NCBI GenBank assembly: GCA_022826245.1
Contig: JAJDVG010000002.1
Location: 62,001 to 126,000, forward strand
DNA length: 64,000 nucleotides
Origin: Gammaproteobacteria bacterium
Lineage (GTDB): Bacteria > Pseudomonadota > Gammaproteobacteria > Steroidobacterales > Rariloculaceae
Direction of reading: 5' to 3'
Part shown: in pieces, positions 1-10,110 of the stretch
Layout of the letters: the number at the start of each line of letters is the position of its first letter
Position numbering within the stretch: the first letter of the stretch is position 1
Program-made: the position numbers and the translations under genes
Notes under the pieces: generated by a model
Databases searched by the model: none
Told to the model about the DNA's origin: nothing
What the model saw: the letters and a program-made list of their open reading frames with translations, nothing else

Positions 1-2
1 AG

Positions 3-212
3 CAGCAGTGGCAGGTCGAGGGCGGCGCCCCCAATGCACTGATTCGCCGCGGCTGGAACAGGAATTCGATCCCCGCGGGCATTCGCGTTCACGTCGAGGG
101 CTTCCAGGCGCGGGACCGCTCTTTCCGCGCGAGCGGCCGCGAAGTCACGCTGCCTGACGGTTCGAGCCTGTTCATGGGCTCGGTCGGTATCGGCGCCCCC
201 AGGGCAGAATAG
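3..212 (+). CDS. DUF6152-like small exported protein, C-terminal part (truncated by window start)
   Basis: Own translation: QQWQVEGGAPNALIRRGWNRNSIPAGIRVHVEGFQARDRSFRASGREVTLPDGSSLFMGSVGIGAPRAE*; matches C-terminal half of the five complete copies (N.L.R.GW.RNS...G..V.V.G..A.D.S). Confidence 0.75.
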   Translation, partial: QQWQVEGGAPNALIRRGWNRNSIPAGIRVHVEGFQARDRSFRASGREVTLPDGSSLFMGSVGIGAPRAE

Positions 213-281
213 GACTGCGCCAGCGAAGGCTGTCCTCGACCGCAAATCAATGCGGCGTGGACAGCGCCTGGCGGCTGCGCC

Positions 282-1418
282 TTACTCCAACTCGTTGATA
301 TTGAAGATTTCGGCGCCCTCTTCCGGAGGGCCGTAGACGTTCATGCCGCCGCGCGGCGGGATCGGCAGGCCCGCTGCGATCGCCTCCTCGACCTGCCGTT
401 CGTAGGCGCGCTCTCCGCTCAACGAATGCCCGACCGCCCCGTTGCCCTCGTGGCAGGAGTACTCGTACGTCTGGTAGTCCGGCTGGGCCGTGATCATGAG
501 ACGGACGGTGAACGGCGCCGTGTACGTGACGGGATCCTCGACCGTCGCGATGTACTCGATCATGTCCGGGTCGACGCGCGTCAGGCGCTCCGTGATCGTC
601 ATCCGCTCGCTGTGGCGAGTACCGTTGCCGTTGGCGCCGATGCTCGTCTCGTCGGTGAAATTTTTCGTTTCGATCACGAGCGTATCGCCGTCCCAGTAGC
701 CGCGCGCGTTGCCCATGTATTGCCGGATGTCGTCGCTGACGTGAGGCCGTCCGTCGAGCGGGACGATGCGCGTATCGTGAATCATCTCGTAGCTGATGGC
801 GAAAGTGTCGGGCGTCTGCGCGATCCTGAGCCCGTTGCCGTAGATCACCGGCAGGATGGAGCCCATGACCCCGCGCGTGATGCAGCGGTCGTAAAGCGTG
901 AAATCCTCGAACCGTTCGAACGGCCCCGGGCCGAAGGTGCCGCGGTCCCGATTCCCCGCTCTGGCCCGGCCGGCTTCGGTCATCTCCGGTATCCGCCCGT
1001 CGGGCGGATCGACGACGAGCGAGGTATAGCCGAAAGTACGGATACCCCATTCATTGCGCAGGAAGGTTTCGGTGTTGACGGCCCGGTCCATGCCGGCCTC
1101 GTCGCGACCGGCCCGCTCGGCGAATTCCTCGGGCGTCAACGATTCGCGCGTGCCGTAACGCGGGTTGCGGCTCGTGCCGACACCGCGCATGTCGTCGGTG
1201 CTCCACACACCTTCGAAGCTCGGATCTCCCCAGGACGTTCTCGGCGTCTGCCAGTTCGGGTCCGTAAGCGCCGCGATCGTCGTTTCGGCCGGAACCGCAC
1301 GGATCGCCGAGGGCTCGACGCTCGACGGTCCGCCCGGCCCCTGCGCCGCTACAACGCCTGAATGCAATGCCGTGACTGCAAGTACCAACCCTGCAGACGA
1401 AATCGGGACGCTACGCAT
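282..1418 (-). CDS. Exported protein, WDGDTLVVET-type family
   Basis: Signal peptide; 'GYWDGDTLVIETKNF', 'YDRCITRG', 'YEYSCHEGN', 'TVEDPVTYTAPF' shared with paralogs in this window. Confidence 0.8.
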   Translation of the reverse strand: MRSVPISSAGLVLAVTALHSGVVAAQGPGGPSSVEPSAIRAVPAETTIAALTDPNWQTPRTSWGDPSFEGVWSTDDMRGVGTSRNPRYGTRESLTPEEFAERAGRDEAGMDRAVNTETFLRNEWGIRTFGYTSLVVDPPDGRIPEMTEAGRARAGNRDRGTFGPGPFERFEDFTLYDRCITRGVMGSILPVIYGNGLRIAQTPDTFAISYEMIHDTRIVPLDGRPHVSDDIRQYMGNARGYWDGDTLVIETKNFTDETSIGANGNGTRHSERMTITERLTRVDPDMIEYIATVEDPVTYTAPFTVRLMITAQPDYQTYEYSCHEGNGAVGHSLSGERAYERQVEEAIAAGLPIPPRGGMNVYGPPEEGAEIFNINELE

Positions 1419-1527
1419 CTCTGCCTCTCCTTGCCGCTTGCCCGCGTCGTATCGAGTTCCGGCTCAAATGGGACATGGCCCGAGCCGATCGGCCGACCGC
1501 TTCACGAATAGAATATTTCATTCACCG

Positions 1528-3267
1528 TCAGTTCTCTATCGGCAGGGCGAATACGAACACGTTCGATCCGCCGGTCGTGGGCTCGAACTCCGGCAACAGC
1601 CTGCCGGCCGTCGCCGCGACCAGCGACGGCCCGGTGCTTACGGCGACGTACTGGCGCCCGTCAACGGCAAAGCTGATCGGAAAACCGCTGACCGGGGAGT
1701 CCAGATTCGTTTCCCACAGGATCTCGCCCGTCTCATCGTCGAACGCCCTGAATCCCCCGTTCGAATCGCCCCCGAATATCAGGCCGCCGCCCGTGGCGAC
1801 GAGGGACAGGGCCGCGGCGCGCTGATCGAACCGCCACAACGCTTCGCCGGTCTCCGCCGATACCGCCCAGATCGAACCAAGCTGATCGGTGTTCGGCGCC
1901 AGTTGCGGCGGCATGTCCAGTCCGTAGACCTGCGAGGGATCGCGCTCACCGGTCTGGACGGACGCGTCCATGCAGGTGTTCTGCATCGGGACATACATGG
2001 CGTTCGTCAGCGGACTGTAGGCGCCGGCCGGCCAGTTCCGGCCGCCCGCCGCGGCCGGGCAGATCGTGATCTGCTGGCCTGCGGCCGTGAAGAGCGTATC
2101 GGGATTGACGGTGACCTTGCCGGTCGCACCGTCGATATCGCTGACGACATTCTGGAAAAGCGTTTCGCGCGCCCACAGAAATTCGCCCGTGGCCCGGTCG
2201 AGGGTGTAGACGATTCCGGTCTTGCCGGGAATCCCCGTGACGACCTGGCGGCGCTCGCCGGGCTCGATCGCCGGGTTGACCCACGGTACTTCGTCGGGAC
2301 TTGGCGCAACAGCCGTGTCGACGAGCACCCGCTCGAACGGATGGTCCAGGTCCCAGTGATCGACGACGTGCTGGTAGTACCAGACGAGCTCGCCGGTCTC
2401 GCCATCGAGCGCGAGCGTGGAATTGTGGTAGAGGTGCTCGTTGTCGTTGCCGCCGAGAATGAACTTCGGCGCAGGAATGGTTACCGACGTACCGATATAG
2501 ACCATGTCCAGTTCCGGGTCATAGCTCGGCACCATCCAGGTTCCGACGTGCCAGCGCTCCTCCAGCGGTACGTCGCCCCAGCTCTCGTCGCCCGGCTCGC
2601 CAGGCCGCGGGATCGTCCTGGCACGCCAGAGTTCCTCGCCCGTGCGCGCATCGTGCGCAGTGACGACGCACGACTCGTGGGTGGCGGCCGGCTGGCACTG
2701 GCGGCCCGTGATCACCCTGCCGTTACCGATGATCGGACCCGAGCTTGCCCGCGCCGGCAGCGATGCCTCGAGAACCGGCGTCTCCCAGACCAGTTCGCCG
2801 GTCCGCGCATCGAGCGCGTACATCTGATTGTCACCGCTCCCGTTGATGATCGTGTCGCCCCAGATCGCGATGTTGCGGTTGGTACCGCCGCGCGCGCCTT
2901 CGGGGTACTCGCGTTGGTATTCCCAGAGCAGGTCGCCCGTTTTCGCGTCGAACGCCTGGATATAGTCGTTCGCGTTCGGCAGGTACATCACGCCGTCATA
3001 GACGAGCGGCGTACCCTCGTGGATACCCGTTCCGACCGGGTGCTGCCAGACGAGTTCGAGTTCCGAGACGTTGGCCGCATCGATCTGGTCGAGCGGGCTG
3101 TATCCCCAGCCGTCGGTCGTACGCCGCCACGAAAGCCAGTCGCCGGGGGCGGGAGACTGCAGCATCGCGTCGGTCACCGGGACGAACTCGCGTGCCGATT
3201 GAGCGCCCGACTGCAAGCTCAGGAGCAGTGCGGCGGTTGCCGCCGCAACTGTGCGAGTGTTTTTCAT
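1528..3267 (-). CDS. PQQ-dependent dehydrogenase (quinoprotein, methanol/ethanol dehydrogenase-like)
   Basis: Repeated beta-propeller blades (ALDARTGELVWE, AFDAKTGDLLWEY, GGLIFGGDSNGGFRAFDDETGEILWE) and 'GFPISFAVDGRQYVAVSTG'; start placed at MKNTRTV with signal peptide. Confidence 0.88.
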   Translation of the reverse strand: MKNTRTVAAATAALLLSLQSGAQSAREFVPVTDAMLQSPAPGDWLSWRRTTDGWGYSPLDQIDAANVSELELVWQHPVGTGIHEGTPLVYDGVMYLPNANDYIQAFDAKTGDLLWEYQREYPEGARGGTNRNIAIWGDTIINGSGDNQMYALDARTGELVWETPVLEASLPARASSGPIIGNGRVITGRQCQPAATHESCVVTAHDARTGEELWRARTIPRPGEPGDESWGDVPLEERWHVGTWMVPSYDPELDMVYIGTSVTIPAPKFILGGNDNEHLYHNSTLALDGETGELVWYYQHVVDHWDLDHPFERVLVDTAVAPSPDEVPWVNPAIEPGERRQVVTGIPGKTGIVYTLDRATGEFLWARETLFQNVVSDIDGATGKVTVNPDTLFTAAGQQITICPAAAGGRNWPAGAYSPLTNAMYVPMQNTCMDASVQTGERDPSQVYGLDMPPQLAPNTDQLGSIWAVSAETGEALWRFDQRAAALSLVATGGGLIFGGDSNGGFRAFDDETGEILWETNLDSPVSGFPISFAVDGRQYVAVSTGPSLVAATAGRLLPEFEPTTGGSNVFVFALPIEN

Positions 3268-3340
3268 TGGCATTCCCCGGCACTCCGGTCTGATGTCCGG
3301 AAAACCTGTTTTCAAGTTGCGTTCGCTTGCGCAGCCGCGC

Positions 3341-4480
3341 TCAGTCCTCCAGCGTGCCGAGAGGCGGCAAGCGGGCGCCCGTGCCCGGACCGGGCTCGTC
3401 ACCGGCGACGACCGGCAGCGTCAGCGTACCGATTCCCTCGATCGTGGCGACGATCTCCTCACCCGGCTGCAGAAAGCGCTGCTCGCCGCGAACGGCCGTG
3501 CCCATGCCGACGCCTCCGGAAGTGCCGTTGTTGATCACGTCGCCCGGGTAAAGCGTAATGATCGACGAAGCGTACTCGATGAGCTCGTAGAGCGTATGGA
3601 TCATGTCTCCTGCGCGGGCTTCCTGCATCTGCTCCCCGTCGACGCTGAGTGTCTGGTGCAGTCTCTCCATCGGGTCGCCGTAGAATTCCTTCGGCACGAT
3701 CCAGGGGCCTTGCGGCGCAAACGTGTCGTGACCCTTGCCGACGAACCAGTCCGATTGAAATGGCGCACCGCCCGGCGGCCGGCCGCCGCGGTCGGAAATG
3801 TCGAGCGAGACCATGTACCCGAAGATGTAGTCCTGTGCGTCCGCAGCAGACACGTATTTGGCCGAACGGCCGATGACCGTGCCGAGTTCGACCTCCCAAT
3901 CCGTGCGGACCCGGCCATACGGAATCACGACCGGATCTCCGTTGCCGATCACGGCGCCGCGGCTCGGCTTGATGAACAGGTACGGTACGCCCCGGTTTAC
4001 GCGCCGCTGCTGCCGCGCCTCGGCGCGTTCCTCGGGCGTTCCGGTCTCATTGACATGAGTGTAGAAATTCACGGCCGCGTTGAGGATCTTGCCCGGGTAC
4101 ATGATCGGCGGCAACGTGCGCACATCGGCGACTTCATGAACAAAGTCCGGACGACCGTCCGCGTCCAGCGCGCCGCCGGCGACCAGGTCGTTGACGATTT
4201 CGTACATGCGCAGCTTCAGCCCGTATTCGTAGCGGCCGATCAGTTCGAGCATGTCGGCGGGCATCGGGATCGCGGGATAGGACGAATCCATCTCGAGGAC
4301 TGCGTTCGCCGCGTTGAGTTCGACGACGAGGCTGTCGCGCAGCACGATGCCGACGGTCGGTACTCCGGCGATTTCGAAGGTTCCGACCTTGAATGGCTCG
4401 GCGCTCGTCGGCGCCTGCGCGTTGAGCGAAAGCGGGCTCGCGAGCACGAAGAACGCAGCGGCGGCCAAGGTGATACGCAT
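3341..4480 (-). CDS. Fumarylacetoacetate hydrolase (FAH) family protein with N-terminal signal peptide
   Basis: FAH-fold motifs 'DWEVELGTVIGRSAKYVSAADAQDYIFGYMVSLDISDRG', 'PGDVINNGTSGGVGMG'; N-term MRITLAAAAFFVLASPLSLNAQ. Confidence 0.85.
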   Translation of the reverse strand: MRITLAAAAFFVLASPLSLNAQAPTSAEPFKVGTFEIAGVPTVGIVLRDSLVVELNAANAVLEMDSSYPAIPMPADMLELIGRYEYGLKLRMYEIVNDLVAGGALDADGRPDFVHEVADVRTLPPIMYPGKILNAAVNFYTHVNETGTPEERAEARQQRRVNRGVPYLFIKPSRGAVIGNGDPVVIPYGRVRTDWEVELGTVIGRSAKYVSAADAQDYIFGYMVSLDISDRGGRPPGGAPFQSDWFVGKGHDTFAPQGPWIVPKEFYGDPMERLHQTLSVDGEQMQEARAGDMIHTLYELIEYASSIITLYPGDVINNGTSGGVGMGTAVRGEQRFLQPGEEIVATIEGIGTLTLPVVAGDEPGPGTGARLPPLGTLED

Positions 4481-4763
4481 GGTGTCTTTCCCCCCTGATA
4501 GCCTTGCCGGCTATCGGCTGATGCGGCAGATAATGGAGTTTGAGTTCTTTACCCTTGCTCGAAAGTTTCTACGCGCGCACGCCGGGTCTGTCAAGGTCGC
4601 CGGATCGACCGCGCGGGCGCCAATTCGCCCTGCCTGACGCCACGTCGAGCAATCGGTCGCGCTCGCTTGCGGCTAGAATGTCCGGACCAGCAATCTGCGG
4701 AACTGCGTCGCACGAAAGTTCGCGTTGCGGCCTGCAGTCTCCTCGAGTCACGGACGCGACCGC

Positions 4764-5966
4764 ATGACGCGCACGGACGAGATCATCAGCCAGACCGAGG
4801 CGGTCACGGCGCGCAATTACGCGCCGCTGCCGATCGTCATCACGCGCGCCGAGGGCGTATGGGCCTGGGATGTCGACGGTCGGCGCTACCTCGACTGCGT
4901 CAGCGCCTACTCCTCGCTGAACCAGGGTCATCGCCACCCGAAGATAATCGCTGCCCTCGTACAACAGGTCAACCGCCTGACGCTGACTTCGCGCGCATTC
5001 CACAACGACCGGATGGGCGCCTATCTGTCCCGGCTCTGCCGGCTTTGCGAAATGGAGATGGCCCTGCCGATGAATACCGGCGCCGAAGCCGTTGAGACGG
5101 CGATCAAGCTCGCGCGTCTGTGGGGCTATCGGCGCAAGGGCATCGCCGCCGACGCAGCCGGGATCGTCGCCTGCAGGAACAATTTTCACGGCCGCACGAC
5201 GACGCTGGTCGGATTCTCGTCGGAATCTCGGTACCGCGACCTTTTCGGACCTCATTCGCCCGGGTTCACGCTCGTCGACTTCGGCGACGCCGACGCGCTA
5301 GCGGCCGCAATCACGCCGAACACCGCCGCTGTCCTCGTGGAACCGATTCAGGCCGAAGCCGGCGTGATCGTGCCGCCGGCGGACTACCTGAGCGCAGCGC
5401 GTCGCATATGCCGCGAGAACAATGTTCTGCTCATCTACGACGAGATTCAGACCGGGCTCGGCCGCACGGGCAAGCTGTTCGCCTACCAGCACGAAACCGA
5501 CGCGAAGCCCGATGTGCTGATACTCGGCAAGGCACTCGGCGGAGGGGTCTATCCGGTATCGGCGGTCGTTTCGTCCGCTGAACTGCTGGGGATCTTCGAG
5601 CCCGGCGAGCACGGCAGCACGTTCGGCGGCAATCCGCTGGCTGCGGCCGTCGGCGACGCCGCGCTCGCCGTCATCGAGGACGAAGCGCTCGCGGAGCGCG
5701 CAGCCGAACTCGGTACCTGGCTGCGCAAGGCACTCGACCGGGTCCGCTCGCCGGCGATACGCGAAGTACGCGGGCGCGGGCTGCTGCTCGGCATTGATAT
5801 CGAGCCCGAAGCCGGAACTGCGCGGAGCCTCTCAGCACGGCTCGCCGAGCGCGGCGTGCTGACCAAGGACACGCATGTCCAGGTCATGCGGCTGGCGCCG
5901 CCGTTGACGATCGAGAAACCCGAACTCGAATGGCTCGTCGAGCAGATCGCAGCGGCCTTCGAGTGA
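4764..5966 (+). CDS. rocD: Ornithine--oxo-acid aminotransferase (class III)
   Basis: 'NTGAEAVETAIKLARLWGY', 'IYDEIQTGLGRTGKLFA', 'LILGKALGGGVYPVSAV', 'HGSTFGGNPLA'; start at MTRTDEII. Confidence 0.88.
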   Translation: MTRTDEIISQTEAVTARNYAPLPIVITRAEGVWAWDVDGRRYLDCVSAYSSLNQGHRHPKIIAALVQQVNRLTLTSRAFHNDRMGAYLSRLCRLCEMEMALPMNTGAEAVETAIKLARLWGYRRKGIAADAAGIVACRNNFHGRTTTLVGFSSESRYRDLFGPHSPGFTLVDFGDADALAAAITPNTAAVLVEPIQAEAGVIVPPADYLSAARRICRENNVLLIYDEIQTGLGRTGKLFAYQHETDAKPDVLILGKALGGGVYPVSAVVSSAELLGIFEPGEHGSTFGGNPLAAAVGDAALAVIEDEALAERAAELGTWLRKALDRVRSPAIREVRGRGLLLGIDIEPEAGTARSLSARLAERGVLTKDTHVQVMRLAPPLTIEKPELEWLVEQIAAAFE

Positions 5967-5996
5967 GGCGCCGTAAACAGGAAGTCCCCGAGTTCC

Positions 5997-6479
5997 CTAT
6001 TCCCAGTTGTCTATCGCGTCACGCTGCAGAGACCCCGCAGGATACTCGCTGAGTTCGATGCGAACGCCGTTGAGGTCGGTGACGTTCGCGAGAATCGCGT
6101 TCGTGCTGCCCGAACGCGGGTCGGAGACATCGGCTCCGCGCCCCGAGAACATTCCTGTCGCTGCGTTCATGTCCTCGACCTCGATGCCGAGGTGCGTAAG
6201 CCCGGGCGGCCGGTTATCGTTGACCGGCTGCAGTTCGACGAATGTGTTGCGGCTGATCTGCACGTAAACGAGCCCGGTCTGCCCGGCATCGTTGACGACG
6301 CGGAAGGCCTCGGGAAACCCCATGGTCTCGGTGTAGTACTCGACCGCGGCGTCGAGGTCGGGCACGGCGATCCCCACGTGATTCAGACCGAGTATTCCGC
6401 CGTCCCGGTTCTGGGCGATCGCGATCTGAACCAACGATCCGACAACGATGCCGCTGACAAACAAGCTGATGCTGCGCAT
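5997..6479 (-). CDS. VOC/glyoxalase-like protein with N-terminal signal/anchor
   Basis: 'LNHVGIAVPDLDAAVEYYTETMGFPEAFRV', 'HLGIEVEDMNAATGMFSGRGADV'; start chosen at MRSISLFVSGIVVGSLVQIAIAQ. Confidence 0.82.
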   Translation of the reverse strand: MRSISLFVSGIVVGSLVQIAIAQNRDGGILGLNHVGIAVPDLDAAVEYYTETMGFPEAFRVVNDAGQTGLVYVQISRNTFVELQPVNDNRPPGLTHLGIEVEDMNAATGMFSGRGADVSDPRSGSTNAILANVTDLNGVRIELSEYPAGSLQRDAIDNWE

Positions 6480-6746
6480 GACGTTCTCCTTATCCTGGAA
6501 ATGATCTTCTGGCCCCGGATCCAAGAGTCGCGATTTTGCCGCCCGTTCCGAACTTCCCGGCAGGGCTATCGACGGTACAGTCATTACGCTACATGATGCG
6601 GTCATGACACGGAACAATCCAGCGGCAGAGGCACTGGTGTACGGGCACGTGGATTCGCTACAGGCTCTACAGTTGACGCCCAAGCCCGGTTGCGCTGCAA
6701 TGAACCGGTTCTCATCCGACCAGCATCCGGGGAGGATCGGTACGCC

Positions 6747-7250
6747 ATGAGAAACCTGAGGTTTCCGGCCGTCCTTGCAACGGCGTTTATCGCGGCCGCG
6801 GTGGTTCCCGCTACTGCATCGGCCCAGTTCGGCGGATTCGTGAATCTGCCGCGCAACGACTTCACGTGGGTGTGGGGGGACCAGGACGATGCCGAGCGCG
6901 GACGGGGCCGCGACATCAACGTGCGGGGCATCGACCGCGGCTTCGACTGCACGCTGACCGCGGCGCTTCGTCCGAGCAATCGGATGACCTCGATGGACAT
7001 CCGCCAGCTCGAGAACAACCTGCGCACGAGCATGGATTTCATCTACTACACCGCCAACACGATGTACTCGATGGAACGCAGTTTCGATCTCGACTGGGGC
7101 AAGCTCGACTGCGCAAGAATGCAGCCGAGTGAGGCTGACGAAGACAAGCAGCAGGAACGGGTCGACAGAGCGCTTGAACGTGCCAGGCGCGAACAGGCCG
7201 AGCGGCGCGAACGCCGCGAACGGCAGGAAGCCAGGGAGAACCGGCGCTAG
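6747..7250 (+). CDS. Exported hypothetical protein with charged C-terminal tail
   Basis: ORF with signal peptide MRNLRFPAVLATAFIAAAVVPATASAQ; Arg/Glu-rich C-terminus. Confidence 0.65.
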   Translation: MRNLRFPAVLATAFIAAAVVPATASAQFGGFVNLPRNDFTWVWGDQDDAERGRGRDINVRGIDRGFDCTLTAALRPSNRMTSMDIRQLENNLRTSMDFIYYTANTMYSMERSFDLDWGKLDCARMQPSEADEDKQQERVDRALERARREQAERRERRERQEARENRR

Positions 7251-7331
7251 CGACCGTTCCCGCGACTTCGCGAGGGTCCGTAATCCGGGCGGTTGTGCCC
7301 CGAACGCGCCTGCTGCGGCCGGAGCTTGCGT

Positions 7332-8609
7332 TCAGCCCCGGTTGTCGACGACGACTTCCCCGTCCTTGACGACGAGCACGATATCGAGCACGGCATCGAT
7401 ATCCGTGAGCGGATCGCCGTCCACGATCACGACATCGGCGCGCTTGCCCGCCTCGAGCGTCCCGGTTTCGTCGCCGAGACCGGCCGTCACGGCGGCGTTC
7501 TTCGTCAGCATCTGCACGATGTCCGCATGCGAGAACACGAGCCTGAGCGGCCGGAGTTCGTGTGCCAGCGACTCGGCCGGCCAGTAGCGTACGTCGGTCC
7601 CGTAGCCGTATAGGAGCCCTCCCTCCCAGAGCAGGCGTGCATTGACCGGGCCCTGGCCGGCACTGGACAGCGTGTCATACGGGAATGGATCGAGGTCACG
7701 GAATCGCGCAATGTTGTCGTGTCCCGTGCGGTCGCGAATCATTTCGTTGTCAACGGCGAAGGTCGGCACGAAGATGCCAAGCGTCGACACCATCGGAATG
7801 CCCGAATCGACGATCGTGCGGACCTGTTCTTCGGTCAGATGACCGATGTGCGGGGTATGCACGAGAACGTCCGTGCGGGCTTCTACGGCAGCCAGCGTGT
7901 CGATCACGGTCACGGCGTGCGTGATGGATGCCATGCCGTGACGTCTGGCTTCTTCAGCGACGACGGCCAGCGTCTCGGTCTCCGGCCCGTTCGACGTCAC
8001 GACGATAACCGTCTTGACCGCATCGAAACCGGCTTCGGCGAGTGCTTGTACGGCCGCTCGGGTCTGTTCGTGCGGGATTGCATCGGCTGTCTCCATGACA
8101 CGATTCGGCCCACGCGACTGGTCGATGCGCGCGGGATCGACTCCCGGAACGAATCCCCCGGGACTCGCGGCCAACGGTACGCGACCCGACGCAATGAGCC
8201 GCGGTCCCTCGATCTCGCCCTCGGCGAGCCGCCGTCTGAGTTCGAGGATGTGTTCAGCGGGATCGCCGGCCGAGAGGATCGTCGTGAATCCGGCCTCGAG
8301 CCAGGCGCGCATCCTCCCTTCGGCTTGCTCTGCCATCCACTGATCCGGGTCGCCCTGGATCACGTGTCGGTGTGCGTCGGTGAAAGCCGGCATGACGGTT
8401 CGACCCTGTGCGTCGATGCGCGGAGCATCGTCGGCCGAGGCCGCTCCCTCCCCGACCGAAACGATTCGTCCGTCGCTGACGACGATGCTGCCATTGTCGA
8501 TGACGCCGCCGTTACCGTCGACGATCCGCGCGTTGTCGATCACGAGATCCTGAGCGATCGCAATGCTCGACGAAAATGCGAGCAGGAACAAGGCTGTCAG
8601 TCGTGTCAT
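7332..8609 (-). CDS. Amidohydrolase family protein (exported)
   Basis: 'DAQGRTVMPAFTDAHRHV', 'GTDVRYWPAES', 'GTLEAGKRADVVIVDGDPLTDI'; signal peptide. Confidence 0.88.
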   Translation of the reverse strand: MTRLTALFLLAFSSSIAIAQDLVIDNARIVDGNGGVIDNGSIVVSDGRIVSVGEGAASADDAPRIDAQGRTVMPAFTDAHRHVIQGDPDQWMAEQAEGRMRAWLEAGFTTILSAGDPAEHILELRRRLAEGEIEGPRLIASGRVPLAASPGGFVPGVDPARIDQSRGPNRVMETADAIPHEQTRAAVQALAEAGFDAVKTVIVVTSNGPETETLAVVAEEARRHGMASITHAVTVIDTLAAVEARTDVLVHTPHIGHLTEEQVRTIVDSGIPMVSTLGIFVPTFAVDNEMIRDRTGHDNIARFRDLDPFPYDTLSSAGQGPVNARLLWEGGLLYGYGTDVRYWPAESLAHELRPLRLVFSHADIVQMLTKNAAVTAGLGDETGTLEAGKRADVVIVDGDPLTDIDAVLDIVLVVKDGEVVVDNRG

Positions 8610-8736
8610 TCTTTTTCTCCTGGCCACAAGCGCAATGATAGAACAAGCCGGGTTCGCATAGCTGGCATTATCTGCACCTCTTCGATCCAGGGCTCGATGA
8701 AAATCTTCGGGTCATCGGCGCCGAGCTCAAATGAAA

Positions 8737-8766
8737 ACGGGGGCTCACCATGGGTGGCCCCCGTTG
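8737..8766 (-). terminator. Rho-independent-type terminator downstream of the DUF1552 gene
   Basis: AACGGGGGC-tcaccatgggtg-GCCCCCGTT; on the minus strand followed by TTTTCATTT. Confidence 0.7.
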
Positions 8767-8795
8767 AAGTCGCTTTTTAAGCGTCGGTTTGGGCG

Positions 8796-10106
8796 TCAGA
8801 TCTCGATCCGGCCCGTGCTCTCGCCGAACGACTGGACTTCCGCGCCCACCATGTCGGCCAGTGCGAGCAGCAGATTGCCGGTCGGTTCCTTGTCCCTGGC
8901 GGCGATGTGCCGGTTGCCCTTGAGGCGACCGTTGCCGCTGCCGAGCAGGATCGCCGGTGCGTTGTGGCGATCGTGCACATTGGCGTTGCTCATGCCGCTG
9001 CCCCAGTAGATGACCGACGAATCGAGCAGCGTGCCGTCGCCATCCGGCGTCGATTGCAGCTTGTCGATGAACTCCGCAAGCTTCGCGATCTGATAGGTCA
9101 CGATCTTCGAGTACTTCTCGATGCCTTCGGGCTTGTCGCCGTGGTGCGAGATCGGATGGTGCGGCTCGGGGATACCGATATGCGCGTAACTGCGGCCGCT
9201 GGCCTCGTGACCGATCATGTAGCTGAAGACGCGCGAGATGTCGCCCTGGAACGCCAGGTGCATGAGGTCATAGGTCACCGTGAGGTGCTCATCGAACTGA
9301 TCCGGCACACCGATCGGCGCGTCAGGCGCTTCGGCGAGCGTGTCGGCGCGGGCGTCCATGCGCTCCAGTTGCTGTTCGACGCGCCGTACGTTCGTCAGGT
9401 ATTCGTCAAGCAGCACGTTGTCGGCGGCGCCGAGAGTGCGCTGCAGGCGCTTCGTCTCGTTAACCACCGAGTCGACCATGCTCTGCTTCTGCCGCAGGCG
9501 CGCCAGACGCTGCTCGGGCGTCCCGGGATCGCCGAACATGCGCTCGAACGTCACCTGCGGGTTGATCGCAACCGGCAGCGGGCTCGTGTCGTCGAGCCAG
9601 GAGATCGTGTTGAAGAACACGCACGGGAAACCGTCGCAGGCGCCCGCCGACGTGCCCATGTCCTCGGTACCGACCTCCAGCGACCTGAGGGGCGTGTCTC
9701 CGGCAACGACGTCAGCGATGTACTGATCGACCGTTTTCTTCGATTCGATACGGCTGTAGTCGCCGGCCTCGCCGACCGGCCCGACGCCGTTCAGCCACTG
9801 CGCACTTGCGCCCAGATGCACCGAGCCATCCGGCGCCTTCATGCGGCTGATGGTAACCAGATGCTCGCGATAGGGCTCAAGCGGCACCATGTTCGGCTTG
9901 AGTTCGAAGTCGCTGCCGGTCTGATCCGGATGCCATTCGGACGGGTAAGCGCCGTGCGGCATGTAAATCGCGCCGAACCGGAACGGTGTGCGCGCACTGG
10001 ACTGGGCGAAAGCGGGCACCATTGCGTCCAGCATCGGCAAGGCCATGGCGGTACCCATGCCTCTAAGGAACGTACGTCGGGGCAAATGCTTCCGGGTAAT
10101 GAACAT
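8796..10106 (-). CDS. DUF1552 domain-containing protein (Tat-type signal)
   Basis: 'LPRRTFLRGMGTAMALPMLDAMVPAFA', 'GRSYAHIGIPEPHHPISHHG', 'VIYWGSGMSNANVHDRHNAPAILLG'. Confidence 0.88.
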   Translation of the reverse strand: MFITRKHLPRRTFLRGMGTAMALPMLDAMVPAFAQSSARTPFRFGAIYMPHGAYPSEWHPDQTGSDFELKPNMVPLEPYREHLVTISRMKAPDGSVHLGASAQWLNGVGPVGEAGDYSRIESKKTVDQYIADVVAGDTPLRSLEVGTEDMGTSAGACDGFPCVFFNTISWLDDTSPLPVAINPQVTFERMFGDPGTPEQRLARLRQKQSMVDSVVNETKRLQRTLGAADNVLLDEYLTNVRRVEQQLERMDARADTLAEAPDAPIGVPDQFDEHLTVTYDLMHLAFQGDISRVFSYMIGHEASGRSYAHIGIPEPHHPISHHGDKPEGIEKYSKIVTYQIAKLAEFIDKLQSTPDGDGTLLDSSVIYWGSGMSNANVHDRHNAPAILLGSGNGRLKGNRHIAARDKEPTGNLLLALADMVGAEVQSFGESTGRIEI

Positions 10107-10110
10107 TGTG

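Noticed and set aside
1165-3534. 789-aa plus-strand ORF antisense to the PQQ dehydrogenase
   Set aside because: Shadow frame; PQQ propeller blades clearly on the minus strand.
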